23,901 nt of DNA from Schoenoplectus triqueter. Its lineage: Eukaryota > Streptophyta > Magnoliopsida > Poales > Cyperaceae. Location of the stretch: positions 1 to 23,901 of the forward strand of contig CAXKVV010001929.1 in NCBI GenBank assembly GCA_964058805.1, written 5' to 3'. Below, piece after piece: positions 8,373-19,400 of this stretch. Each line of letters starts with the position of its first letter. Within the stretch, counting starts at the first letter, position 1. The notes under the pieces were generated by a model that worked only from the letters and a program-made list of their open reading frames with translations, made no database searches and was not told where the DNA came from. The position numbers and the translations under genes are program-made.

Positions 8373-8900
8373 AGCCGCAGTGAGGAGCGTTGCGGGGTCG
8401 AGAAGAGTCACTTGTGGGGGAGGGGTGCGATGGGGTTTCAGGTTTGGGCAGCCACCGTGGTCGAGATGAGAAGAGAGCGGAGGAATACGCTGCAAGAAGA
8501 AATGAATCAGCTCAGCTGGGATCAAGGGAACCCTAGGTGTAGGTTTAGGGCTGTCGATATTTTTGCTCGTTTAGCCGATCCGCAAGCCAAAATTTAGGTA
8601 TGGATTTCAGATGAGAGAAATCAATAGCATCCGGATGCAATTTCATTTTTATTGCTTAAAACATCAAATCAAATCTGGGTTGCAATTTTGTGAAATCATC
8701 ATTCTATAGAGAACCTCCCACATATTTGTGTATTATTTTTGGCCTCGTCATATGATTTGCATTTGTTTTATATATTAAATATATTAAATTAAATTTTAAT
8801 TAGTGTTTTTGCTTAAAATTTTAGTACACCACGCAGATGTACTTAATTCCTTTTTATTGTGTGTGTTTTTGGCATGTGTGCTCTGCTTTGGATGTATAAT
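8373..8900 (+). other. Unassigned stretch upstream of lectin exons
   Basis: Positions 8373-8595 are notably GC-rich for this region and open for 61 codons on the plus strand (8412-8597) without a recognisable domain; 8600-8900 is AT-rich. The plus-strand stop at 8595-8597 directly precedes a donor-like GTATGG. The piece could be an old 5' exon or promoter of the lectin gene, or unrelated transposon debris. The first-domain lectin exons expected here are not found. Confidence 0.35.
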
Positions 8901-8903
8901 TAG

Positions 8904-9380
8904 TTGCTTCCAAAGCTCTGCGATCCTGATTACCCCGATGAGTCGACGTTGTGGACATCAGAGAACATTGACCAGGGGCAGAGCGATGACAGCCTGCACA
9001 TACGCTGGGTGGATGAGATATCTCTCATCTTTAGTGTCGAGAAGATACATTTCCATGACGGTGCAGTCGTGCACCTCTCATCTGAGGATCGCAATAGAGA
9101 CCAGAGCTGGAAAATCGTGCGGCAGGAATTACCTGTTCAGAATTATCCCTATACCAGCATCAGCATGTACCTATCTAAGCCCACTGTCACCATCTCCTGC
9201 CGTATCAGAAAGGGCTATAATTTGACAATTTGCAATGATGCTGTCATGTTGGCTCCATCCAATCTTGGAGACAAAAAACAGGTAATCATTATACATGCCC
9301 ATATGCATACATCTGTACAATTAAATTACATATTAGGGCTCATGATATATAGTAATTAGTTACGTGTGCAGAAGTATATA

Positions 9381-9423
<43 letters not shown>

Positions 9424-10050
9424 ATTACATATTAGTTGAAACAATTAATATTATGTGCTTGTTTCCATACGAGGAGCTCACTAATTAAGGGCATGTTTGT
9501 TATAGTCTTTATTATATTTCTTATTTGGTGATACTTCATGAATTGTCCACTTGCATGTAATCATTGTTTAAATGCAGCATTGGATCAAAGAAACGACATA
9601 TGCTAGACATGCTAAAGATGCGGACAAAAAACGAGCTTTTGCGCTGGTGAACAAAGCTACAGGCCAAGCTATCAAGCATGGCTTAGGATTTTGCCATCTT
9701 GTACGTACTATATATATATATATATATACCCAGTTATTTACATTTGATACATATAGATAGGCAATTGATCCAATCTTTTATCAAAATAAAAATAAAGCTA
9801 AATTAGTTACATTTGGCACACGTCTTTGTTGCAGGTTCGATTGGTACCATTCAACCCATATCATTTGGATGAGTCAATTTTATGGACGGAGAGCAATGTT
9901 TTGGCCAGTGGCTTCCGGCATATTAGAATGATAAACAATGTTGAATTGGCATTTGATGTACTTTTAGGGAATGAAGGCTGGGTACTTGTTGGACTGTACT
10001 GGACCCTTGATGACAGCAAGAACCAGCATTGGAAGATTGAAGAGCTTTAG
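8904..10050 (+). CDS. Two-domain EUL (ricin-B-like, R40-type) lectin, 5' incomplete
   Basis: Three exons, 8904-9281, 9578-9700 and 9835-10050, all phase 0 with GT-AG borders, join to 238 codons and a TAG. The product is an Euonymus-lectin family protein, a nucleocytoplasmic glycan-binding family often linked to drought, salt and hormone responses. The C-terminal domain is complete: GYNLTICNDAVMLAPSN, HWIKE, FALVNKATGQAIKHG, LDESILWTES, FRHIRMINNVELAF and QHWKIEEL. Exon 1 begins with the C-terminal half of a preceding EUL domain (PDESTLWTSEN, DQSWKIV), so the full protein has two domains. Exon 1 starts at the same homologous position and phase as exon 3, suggesting the domains arose by exon duplication. 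A TAG sits just before 8904 in frame, so upstream exons are needed, and none is visible between the LTR element and 8904. In domain 2 the region after AFD is shortened and altered relative to the usual GDKDHGGVRDGT stretch. It may be functional with distant 5' exons, or a truncated pseudogene; I lean to the latter. Confidence 0.85.
9380..9420. repeat. (TA)n microsatellite in lectin intron 1
   Basis: Roughly 20 TA dinucleotides, flanked on both sides by ATATAGTAATTA-like sequence. A second, shorter TA run lies at 9708-9728 just after the exon 2 donor. Confidence 0.9.
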
Positions 10051-10291
10051 TAGAAATCAATTTGTTCATTCTCTCAGGCGCCCAATCTGTCTCCTCCTCC
10101 CTCCCTCTCCATTTTCTCTTCCTTTCATCTTGATCACCGGGAATGTGTTCTTGTTGAAATTATGAAGATAATTGTGCACAGAATTGTAAGCTTGAAAAGT
10201 ATTTTATTTTTGTTAGCCTTGATATTTTTTTCACTGTCTTTACACTCTGTTTTGTACTATAAGGCCCATTTTCTTAATTCTATTTTCTAAT
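10051..10291 (+). other. Probable 3' UTR and flank of the lectin gene
   Basis: A pyrimidine-rich stretch (10086-10130) follows the stop, then AT-rich sequence. No canonical AATAAA was found before the copia relic begins, so the transcript end is not placed. Confidence 0.4.
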
Positions 10292-10622
10292 TCTATTTTT
10301 CAAGATTCTCTCTCAAGTTTAGATTGTAAATATCAGTCAATTCTAACTTATATATATTTGCTTCAAATGGTGTTGGTTCTAAAACCTTGTAAAAACATTT
10401 GCTAGTTGATTTCATTTTTGACAAATGGTGTCTTGATCTTCTTTGCTTGTATTTTCTCACGAATAAAGTGACAATTATCTTCAATTTATTTGGTCCGCTC
10501 ATGAAATACGAGATTAGATGTTATGTGACGTGCCGCTTGATTATCATAAAATAACTTCATTGGTGAATTGGTTTTGAGATTCAAATCAATTAGAAGTTGT
10601 TTTATCTATATTAATTCACTTG
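10292..10622 (-). pseudogene. Copia RNase H C-terminal relic
   Basis: The minus strand still shows MKLFYDNQAARHI, VFHERTK, CHFIREKIQAK, IKTPFVKN and the terminal LEPTPFEANIYKLELTDIY, in more than one frame and with at least three stops (one at the conserved Trp of the E-L-I-W motif). It is the 3' end of a copia pol gene. No flanking LTR could be recognised on the low-coordinate side. Confidence 0.8.
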
Positions 10623-11125
10623 TTGATTTTATATCATTTCTTGGAAACTATTTTATATATGTTATTTATTACTAGTTAAGTGCCTATCGGGAAGAGCAAA
10701 AGACAGCACAATAATAATTTCTAGTTGGGATGTTAGTCTCAAGACAAAGGCAATTAGTATAGTAAAAAAATATTTGTTGCTTTCTAGACATAAAAAGACA
10801 ACATGCATGATTTTGAATTATTCATTATTCACTTTAGAAAAGAATAAAGCCTTTGGGAGAAGAAATTTTCTGAACCAAAATGGACAGACTGGATTCATTT
10901 AGATTTTCAGATTTTAATCCAACAGTCAGTATTCATTTTCAATGACAGATAACACTTTGAGATTATATCTTCCAAGCTCCTTTTATAAGGAGTAAGGATA
11001 ACAAGGAATGATCTGCATTACTACTATTAAAATTATATGAAATTAAGTAACCAAATTAATTATGTTTAACATACTATACCCTCGGAAATTGTTTCAATTC
11101 ATAAATTGACTTCTTTAATCTACAA
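10623..11125 (-). pseudogene. Further copia relic including a reverse transcriptase scrap
   Basis: At about 11065-11125 the minus strand reads CRLKKSIYELKQFPRV followed by a stop where the family has Trp, a piece of the copia reverse transcriptase. Between this and 10622 only isolated hints remain (ADHSL near 11000). Together with the RNase H piece this suggests one element in the same orientation, eroded and deleted internally. Confidence 0.5.
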
Positions 11126-11770
11126 GCTAGCATTGAGTTTTTTTCTTATTCATGGTCTCGGCTGATGAAAATAATGATTCAGATTATGATCCTCATGAAC
11201 ATATAGAGCGTCGATTGATTGTGAAAAATAGATTAGAAAAGCATCATCTAGTATGTTACTTTAGTGATATTTTTGTGATTAATGAAATAAATGTTACATC
11301 ATAGTCATAATTCAATAATTCGTTAACAGAAAATCGAACATTTAATTCTAAAGAGCAATTACAATGAGCAATTAATGAATATCATACAAAAGAAAATATA
11401 GAGATGAAAACAAAAAGAAATAGTAAATCTATATTGATGATGATATAAAAGAAAATATCGAGGTGAAAACAAAAAGAAATACCCAAATCAAAATGACCAA
11501 ATTAATTATGTTTTTAAATCCATACAAAACTTCTTCTTTCATTTCTTTTTACCCAGTACAAGTTTTATATCCATATATAATTATGTTTTTAAGGGATTAA
11601 ATTTTTGAAACCCATGAATTCACTTGAATTTTCCTAATTCACAGTTGACTTTCTATGCTTTTCTCCAAGCCAATTAACCAACTTGTTCAAGCAATGCTTC
11701 AATTTAAACTCAATATTGCTTTGACCAAAATTAGCATCACGTTCTTATAAAAGATGTTATTAACTAAAGT
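11126..11770. other. Degenerate intergenic DNA with short direct repeats
   Basis: Two 35-bp units beginning AAAAGAAAATAT at 11388-11422 and 11447-11481 differ at two bases. A 50-codon plus-strand frame at 11152-11304 has no recognisable domain. A minus-strand frame near 11650-11750 (NIEFKLKHCLNKLVNWLGEK) is gene-like but unidentified and next to the ABCG fragment. Confidence 0.4.
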
Positions 11771-12110
11771 AAAACCTTCATATCTTCTACAAAGGAAGGA
11801 TAATGAGCCTCAACCAGTAATAGCCAAAATCCCTTGACATATTCACAAATGACCTCTTTGTGAGTGTATAAGCTTGGTTCAGAGTAGCAATTTTGGTTCA
11901 CTCGGTGAAATTTTGGTTCAGAGTAGCAATTGTAGATAAAGAGATTAATTCACATGAAATGCGTACAACTCGGGAAATTTCATCGATTTTTTGTCTTGCT
12001 GAATAATAATACTGAGAATGTTCGTAGTATTCAATAAGTCATATGTGGCTTCAGTTGTTGTGATCTTGTCCATCGGATCATCTGACCTTTCATGAAATTC
12101 GAAGTTTGAC
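11771..12110 (-). pseudogene. ABCG half-transporter (WBC11 clade) pseudogene fragment
   Basis: Minus-strand pieces match plant ABCG transporters of the cuticular-lipid exporter group around ABCG11. In order they are SDDPMDKITTTEA, EYYEHSQYYYSARQKIDEIS (one frame off), [20 protein letters not shown] plus LRL, then directly PSFVEDMKV. In intact proteins roughly 45 residues, including transmembrane segments, lie between LRL and PSF, so an internal deletion is present. Frameshifts and stops separate the first pieces, and a 39-bp-period tandem duplication (TTGGTTCAGAGTAGCAATT at 11874-11892 and 11913-11931) sits between the second and third. The ATP-binding domain is absent. No introns are visible in this short piece, so genomic or cDNA origin cannot be told. 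Confidence 0.82.
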
Positions 12111-12770
12111 AAATTATCGGAAGAGAGAGGGAGCTCTCAGCAAATCAAATTCGAAGAAGAGGGAAAAATCGGAAGAAATTGGAGGAGGAAAAAAAAAGAA
12201 ATTGAAAAAAAAATGGAAGAGAAGGTCGGGAAGAGAGGAGAGTGGGAACAAAGAAATCGAAAGAGAGGGAATCAGCAATAGGTAGAGGGTAATTTTGATA
12301 TTTTCAAAATACATCTCAAAAATACAATCAATTTTTACTAATTATAATTTTAAATGTATAAATTTTGTATATTTGTGGCAAAATATTAATTTTGAGTGTT
12401 TTAGAGTGACATTAGATAAAGTTGAAGTTTTAGAGTGACATTTTATTAAATTTAAAGTTTTAGAATGACATGAAACTAATTCTTCTATTATTTTATTTAA
12501 TATTAATATTTACTTAATATTATTTTATACTAATATTAAAGAAATCAATTTTTTTATTATTTTCACTACAGAGCACTAATCTATTAAACCAATATTTTCA
12601 TAGTTTAGCAAATTAATATTATTTTAAGTTATTCCAAAAAGTCATTTTGTGCTTGAATATTGGATGTTACTCAAAGTAGCAAGCTACTTCGGATTAGCCA
12701 CTAATCCAATGTGACACCCTAAATAGTTAGCGGAAACAGGACTTGGGGGCTTTCGATCTGTAATGTTTTT
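12111..12770. other. Intergenic DNA: purine-rich tract and short tandem repeats
   Basis: Positions 12119-12292 are strongly purine-biased on the plus strand (GAAGAGAGAGGG and GGAGGAGG stretches). At 12395-12475 a motif close to GTTTTAGAGTGACAT occurs three times. The rest is AT-rich and featureless. No gene was supported on either strand. Confidence 0.55.
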
Positions 12771-12773
12771 TTG

Positions 12774-12779
12774 TTTATT
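12774..12779 (-). terminator. Candidate poly(A) signal for the clathrin heavy chain gene
   Basis: The minus strand has AATAAA here, about 490 bases past the stop codon. Plant signals are loose, so a nearer non-canonical site is equally possible. The DNA from 12780 to 13271 holds no other gene and is taken as 3' UTR. Confidence 0.3.
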
Positions 12780-13271
12780 TTCAACTAACACATGCTGACA
12801 GTCGCCATTTGAAAAAAAAAAAAGAGAATAGTCGGTCAAAATCAGCTCGTCTTTGCTGCAGCGACCGAACGGAACTTCAAAAAATTGATGAAATCAACAT
12901 AAATTACATCCGGAATTTAACTGTCTACAATCCCGACATTATTATGTCAACCAGTCTCTCAAGATGCTACAACAAATGTATGACAAATTATATAACATAC
13001 AAGGATCAACCTTCACCTAAAGGTGAAATCTCACAAATGGCAAATACAATGGAAAAAAAAAGCATAACACAAGCACCGCAATCAACACATCAAGATGCAA
13101 AAACCTAAGTCACATATACTGTACCATAAGGCAACTTATATCCTATACAAAATCAGGCCTTGCTCCGACCCATCATTCGATATCCTAGAAAAAAATTTCT
13201 GCTCCAAAAATGCACCACACCTAATTCTCGCGAAATGCATTAAGTTGATATGACATATTGTGCCCATTCGT

Positions 13272-13439
13272 CTAGTAAGTTCCCACAGGGGGCATGCCGA
13301 ATGCCGGCATGGGGGGCATGCCCATGCCGCCCATAGGAGGTGGAGGCATGCCCATGCCGCCCATAGGAGGCGGAGGCGGAGGCATGCCCATGCCAGGTGG
13401 TGCAGGTAATGCGAGAGGAAGCAATTGTGCATACATGTT
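13272..13439 (-). other. CHC: Clathrin last exon, Pro/Gly/Met-rich tail
   Basis: It encodes [20 protein letters not shown] and then a repeated [10 protein letters not shown] pattern, ending FGMPPVGTY. The animal QLMLT uncoating motif is not present; AQLLPLA stands in the equivalent place. The DNA contains a tandem duplication with units at 13321-13350 (30 bp) and 13351-13386 (36 bp, with one extra GGC/GGA step). The tail is disordered in character and variable between plants. Confidence 0.94.
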
Positions 13440-16400
13440 CTGCCAAAGGGGAAAAAGGAAAAAACAGAAATTAAACAGAATCTCATATTTTACTTGAGCA
13501 AGATTGAGCTTTGTAGGCAATTTAGAACTGGAAGTAAATGAAGAGCGAAGGAGCTGTCCATATTTACATAAATATTATATAGAAAATCAAATAGAGTATA
13601 TTAGTATACCTGCTGAGCAACAAGTTCCTTCTCTTCTTGCACTTTGGATTTGACCTCATTTTGTGCCTCAATCTTATCCTTTATGAGCTCATCAACCTTG
13701 CCAGTATACTCACGAATAAACTGCGTTCATAAATTTTATCTAATTCGCCGCTATTTCTTTAATGAGAACCAGAGATATGAAATTTGCAGAAATTAAAGTA
13801 GGAAATAGAATATTAACCTGTAAGATGTAGGGGAAAGCAAAGTCGATCATGCCATTAAACCAGGCAAGTTCCAATGCCACATCAGGGCGAATCAAGTCAT
13901 AGCATATAAACAGGCAAGAAGCAAAGCATTCTTTCTTTCCCTGGAGCATTTGAGAAAAGGAACATACAATGGTTACAAATAGACATCCAGTTGGAAGCCT
14001 AAATTGGAAGTTACTGTTTTTAAGTTCAGGTCCTATAACTTGGTCTTAACTAATTGCTGAAAGGTCCAAAACTTGAGTATAAAATTGCCTAGACTTTTCT
14101 GGCTTAGTCTGTGATGAGATGTTAGGCAGGGTAACAGCATCAATTTGAATTTTAGTTTGTAATTACTTACCTGTTCAATGAAGTAAACAAGCAGCTCCTC
14201 ACAGAGATCCCGTTCACCAGACTGCGAGCAAGTCTCCATGGCATCCTTGTACATATTGTCTTTCTTGGATAGTGCGATTGATTGCTTCCACCTCCCGGCT
14301 TTCTTGTAAATGTATGCAGCTATGCGTCTCATCTCCAGCAGCTCGTGTTTCTCCAACTGACAAAAATGGAATATGTCAACACAAATTTTTAATTGTAACC
14401 AAGGAAGTCGGATGCATTAATCAAGGGTATTGACCTCGAGCATTCAAAAAGTAACAATATTAACCTCAAACTATATAGTCCGGTTATGGTTAGATGTACA
14501 CACAAGCATAACTTATTGTTTCCGATTTCTAGACTACACTAAACCATCACAACAGTTTTTTGTAATGCCAATTTACCTTTTGAGCGAGGCCAATCTGGTC
14601 AAAGTTGTCATGTAAATCAACCGACTCACGGAGGCGATCATAGTCTTCCTCCTCAACATAAAGTTCATTTAATGCTTCATTAACAGCCGCCACATTATTA
14701 CTCTGAACTGCCACCATGTATGGTTTCACCAGATGCAATTGTCCAGCCTAAATCAAATGCCACAACAGTAAATAACTGAAACTATTGTTGTTCTTATAAT
14801 TACTGTTTAGCAAGAAATAATAGAAAAAGCAATGATAACAGCAAGTGGTCATTTAAAGAAGTTTTCTTTATGTCAAGAAGCATCGATCTCTCCTATGGTT
14901 TGGCCCCCTATCAGAACTTTTCACCAGAAATACTATTAACAATGGTAACACATATGCCCACCTTTTTTCCCCAAAAGATAGCACTCCTATCGTGATTTCT
15001 CAGAGAAAAATATTCATAATCATGCAAACTGTCCAAAAAAGCACATGTAACCTTGCAAAACAGAAAAAATGAATTGGGCCCCAAGAAAACATGGAAAACA
15101 AGCATCTGCGCCCCCACCCCCTAGAAAAAGATGCACAAAATACCACTTCCTTGAAATTTCACTTTTTTTGAGGCAAGGAAGAAATTAATCATGAATTAAA
15201 TATCATTTAGAATATAATATAGGTGACATTTTCGAGGGCAGATGCAATTTTCCTCATGTTTCAAGCATTGCACACATGCTGCCCCAAGAATGCCGAAAAG
15301 GATCACGTAATGTGACCTTTAAAAATAAATACAAACCTTGCGCATAATATCAACAACACGTGTATGATCCAGCCTGAGTGCCAACACATGAAGCATATCA
15401 TTGATCAAATCAGGATGCTCTTGCAAGTAGAAATGAACTGCCTTGTAGTAAAGCTCCACATTTGCCACCTTGACTGCCACATCCTTGAACTGCATGTGGT
15501 CCCATGCATCAGGAGAGTGGTTCATTATAGTTGTGGCCGCGTTATCAAACTCATCATATTGAATATACAAGAAGGTGAGTTCTTTCCAGTGTTGTTGTTC
15601 GTCGCAAACACGAATGAGTTTTGGAATGTTGAGCCGAGTCGAGAAGAGCTTTATGTGCTCCATTAGTTTCTCAGTCCGGTAACGGGCATAGAGCACACCA
15701 AGTTCAGTGAAGATGCCCATGTGGGCCCGCTCAAGACCAAGTCCACTCTCCATTAGGGAGATGAGTTCATTGAAGCAACCACGGTTTTGATAATATTCAC
15801 TGACTTCTTCAAGGTCATCCACCTGAAAAATCATAGAAATTAAATTATGACAGGATTTTCCTTGGACATTGCATTAGTACAAGTACATAATCTAGAGTGG
15901 TGCTCATGTTTTAAGAAGCTTCAATGTCAACATCTCACAAAACACTGAATGTATAACAACAAAACATGACTGACAGTACTTTTATTTGTGAGAATCTTGT
16001 AATAAATTAGACCAACCAAAAAAGGTGACATAATTGAAGTAAAGAAATATGAGAGCAAAGAAAACGATAAGCAAGTAATATATGAGATATACAAAATGCA
16101 TCACACCGTTTTATTATGTTTAGAACCTTTACTTCTGTGATTCAAGTAAAAAGATTGATGCAATGCCGCATGGAAAATGCAAATTCTTTACTAGTTTTAT
16201 ATTGAGAGAAATTAAACACAAGCTGCAGGCTCAAGACCGACTTAATCTTCATGGACAAAACAATAAGAACCAGCTTCATCACTCTGTAGGATTGTACCCA
16301 AGAAAGAAAAAAGAAACAATACCTGAATAATAATATTAAGACCACAAATTTGGGCAAGCCTGAACTCCTCTGCATCAACACATGCAAAACAAACCTCCTT

Positions 16401-19400
16401 CCAAGTTTTGGAACTGTTGGCCTTGCGTGCAGCATCGACAGCCCCTTGAAACTGCTTGAGCTTCACTAATGTAACTGCCAGCTTGGCCCAATTAGAAATG
16501 AATGCATATATAATTTTGGCTGCCTCATAAAGTGCATCATCATACAACCTATCTCCTACATTTTGCAGATTAGCCACATTTGGCATAAGAATGAACTCCT
16601 CAATCTCACCCAACCGGTCAATTTTAGCATAAGCATAGATGAGTTCACCATCAACCTTGGGTTCTTTGGTTTTTTGCCGGACCATGAGGAGATACTTAAC
16701 CAAATCATCATACACCTCAGCATCCTCAGCCGCCTTGATAACTTCCAAGAAGTGGGCTGCATCATCAGCCCGAATAAACGACTCAATGGAATCATTAACA
16801 AGACCAGCACGCAGTTGAGCCAATGCAACCTGGCTCCACACAGTCTCCTCCTCAACCCTAAATGCAAACTCCACAGCTCTCTCGATGCTCTGGATATTAT
16901 CCAAGAGAACATTCACTGCTTGCACGTTCAAGTTGAACTTCTTAAAGATGGCAAATGCCTCCTCATAGAGTTGGGCCTCTACTGCCACCTCACCAACAGC
17001 AGGCCCATCAAAGTTATCCAGCCGGTTGATGTAATCCATAACGCGAGATGGATCAGCCTTAATGGCTGTGAGAATGAGCAGGTTCTGAAGGTTGAAGTTC
17101 CCTGAGAATGCAGAGTTCTGCAAAACTATCTTTTCAAGAAGCTCAATGAGTTCATGGGGAAGATCAGCTGTCATGAAGGCCTTGACAGCGGCCGAAACCT
17201 GCTCAGGGCTCTTGCTCTCAGGCAAAGCAGTTGAGACAACCTGGTCAATGAGCTGGCGCCTGTATTCATTTTCAGGTTGGAGAACCTTGTCCCACAGATC
17301 ACCATCCATTCTCTCCACCACATATCTGTCAAACAGGAAAAAAAAATTACAAACATTTATTATCAATCTTTCACATATTTTGATGATGTTGAGGAATAGT
17401 ATGTTAAATAGGTAGTTTAAGAATTAGTGGGTATGTAAAAGACTGAAACTTTCCGGCAATTGTCCCACATCTCGTAAAGTTCACTTAAAATAATATCTGG
17501 ATAACAATCAAGATATTTTCATGCGAGAATAACAATCAAGATAAATTGCCCATCTGTACAATGGAGCCTCTGGGGGATGAAAGACAAAAAGAAAAAAAAA
17601 GGGGGAGGCACTGCCGCCGGCCGCCCTCCCCCTCCTTCCCGTCTCCTCCCCCCTCTTCTCTTCTCCTCCCCTCTACCTCCTCTCTCTCCTCTGTACAGCA
17701 CCCGACCGGCACGACCCCCACCACCTCAACAATTACTACCACTGACGATCTGATTTGCAGATCGGCCACGACGGCCGCCTCTGTCCAACCACAACGACAG
17801 CCCACCGCATCTGTACAGAGCCTCACCTTACCAAGGCGGCCACCACAATGCCTCAGCCCGACCACCTCCTCACTGCCTCACCTCACCAAGGCGGCCACCA
17901 CGACACCTCTGCCCGACCACCTCCTCATTGCCTCACCTCGCTGAGGCGGCCACCACCTCACCTCGCCGAGGCGGCCACCTTGACGCCTCACCGTCTCTGT
18001 ACAGCAACCACCTCGCCACGACGATCTGAAAATGCGACCAGATCTGTTTCTTTTCTTTTGAAAATGCTTCTCGAGCATTTTTGTAAATTCCCATTTTTCT
18101 TTCCTGTTTTTGATTTTTTTGTAAATCTTCTTTTTAATGGAAAAAAATGGGATGGTTGTTGCCTCCCCTTCAAAAAAGATAAATTTCCCATCTCAGAAGC
18201 TCAAAAAGAGCTAGAACATCATTTGAAGTTTTAAATTAATTTAATTAACAATCATAAATACATTTAGCAGGCTTGATGTGTGGTATGTTAATCAATTAAT
18301 GGAGTCTAAGCTAGCCAAACCATATTAAAATGTTTCTTTTATACCCCCCCCCCCAACACACACACACACAAAAAAAAAAGAGGATTGTTTCAAGTAAAGC
18401 TCAGCAGGTCTAAAATATCCCTAATCCCAAATTTTAATTTGAATTCCTTTAACTGACATACCATGCAACATTAGCATTGTACACATATATCAATCATCTT
18501 AAACAGTCCATGAAAATGCTCTAGGTTATTTGAGAGATGAAAAGAAGAAACAAAAGAACAAACACACACCGTGCTTGTAGCTTGAAGAGGGAGTTCTTAT
18601 TGGTAACATTAATGAGCTCATCATCACACTGCCCCCGCCGGTATGCAACAACAGCAAGAGTAGGATCACGCTTCTCACAGTATTTACCAACAACACGTGA
18701 ATCGTAGTATGGGTTGGTTGTGAGGAAGTGCTCAGGGTTGTTGTTACTGTCTATGATGATCTTCCCAAGAGCATTGTGCACATGCACATCTTGGCTACCT
18801 TCACTCACCAGGTGCTCAAGGAATTGCGTCAACAGTCTCAGCCGATTCCTTCAATAATAAAAAGCAGTAAATTGTACATGACTTACAAGGCTAGTCTTTT
18901 GGCAGAGGTATAAGCCAAGTCTAAAACAAGAAAGGTAGAATCAAGCTTTTTCATGCTTTTCTTTTTTGTTGTTGTTTCATACAAAAGACGTGTTTCTATG
19001 GACTGTGCAGTTCAGGCTTGGGCATAGATTTTTATCTTGAATTCTTCTTCATAGAAACAAGACTTAACCATCAAACATAACAAAAAGAAGGAACATAAGG
19101 TGTTGCAATCAAACATAACAAAAAGAAGGAACATAAGGTGTTGCAAACCTCTTTTCACATTCATCCACAAGGGGCTCCACAGGGAGGAGAGAGCGAACAG
19201 AAAGTATAAGTCCCTTGATGAAGTCCTCAGGGCACTCATCATCTAAAAGTTGACCAACAACTAGAGGAGCATTTCCTGGGTTAACCTATGAATCAAATAT
19301 ACACCAAATATTATGCAGGAGAATTAATTATTTGAATTAATCACCAAATTAACTGTCAGAGGTCACATAAGTATAAGATTTATCGACTCTCTTACCAGAT

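Noticed and set aside
8412..8597. 61-codon plus-strand frame upstream of the lectin
   Set aside because: No similarity to an EUL domain and a stop right at the donor-like site; kept only as an unassigned stretch.
11152..11304. 50-codon frame beginning MVSADENNDSDYD
   Set aside because: Too short, no recognised family, in a region of transposon debris; composition alone is not enough.
12809..13108. 99-codon plus-strand frame
   Set aside because: It lies in the probable 3' UTR of clathrin heavy chain on the opposite strand, with low-complexity content and no recognised domain.
13240..13486. Frames of 68 and 116 codons overlapping the clathrin last exon
   Set aside because: Same strand but other frames of the repetitive Pro/Gly/Met tail; only the frame ending GTY joins the upstream exons.
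16563..17105. 180-codon plus-strand frame opposite the clathrin 1,003-bp exon
   Set aside because: It is antisense to a highly conserved coding exon with clear homology and splice sites; the open frame follows from codon bias on the other strand.
17546..18234. Several frames of 66-159 codons in the GC-rich intron block
   Set aside because: They arise from the 55-bp repeat and pyrimidine tract, overlap on both strands and show no domain.
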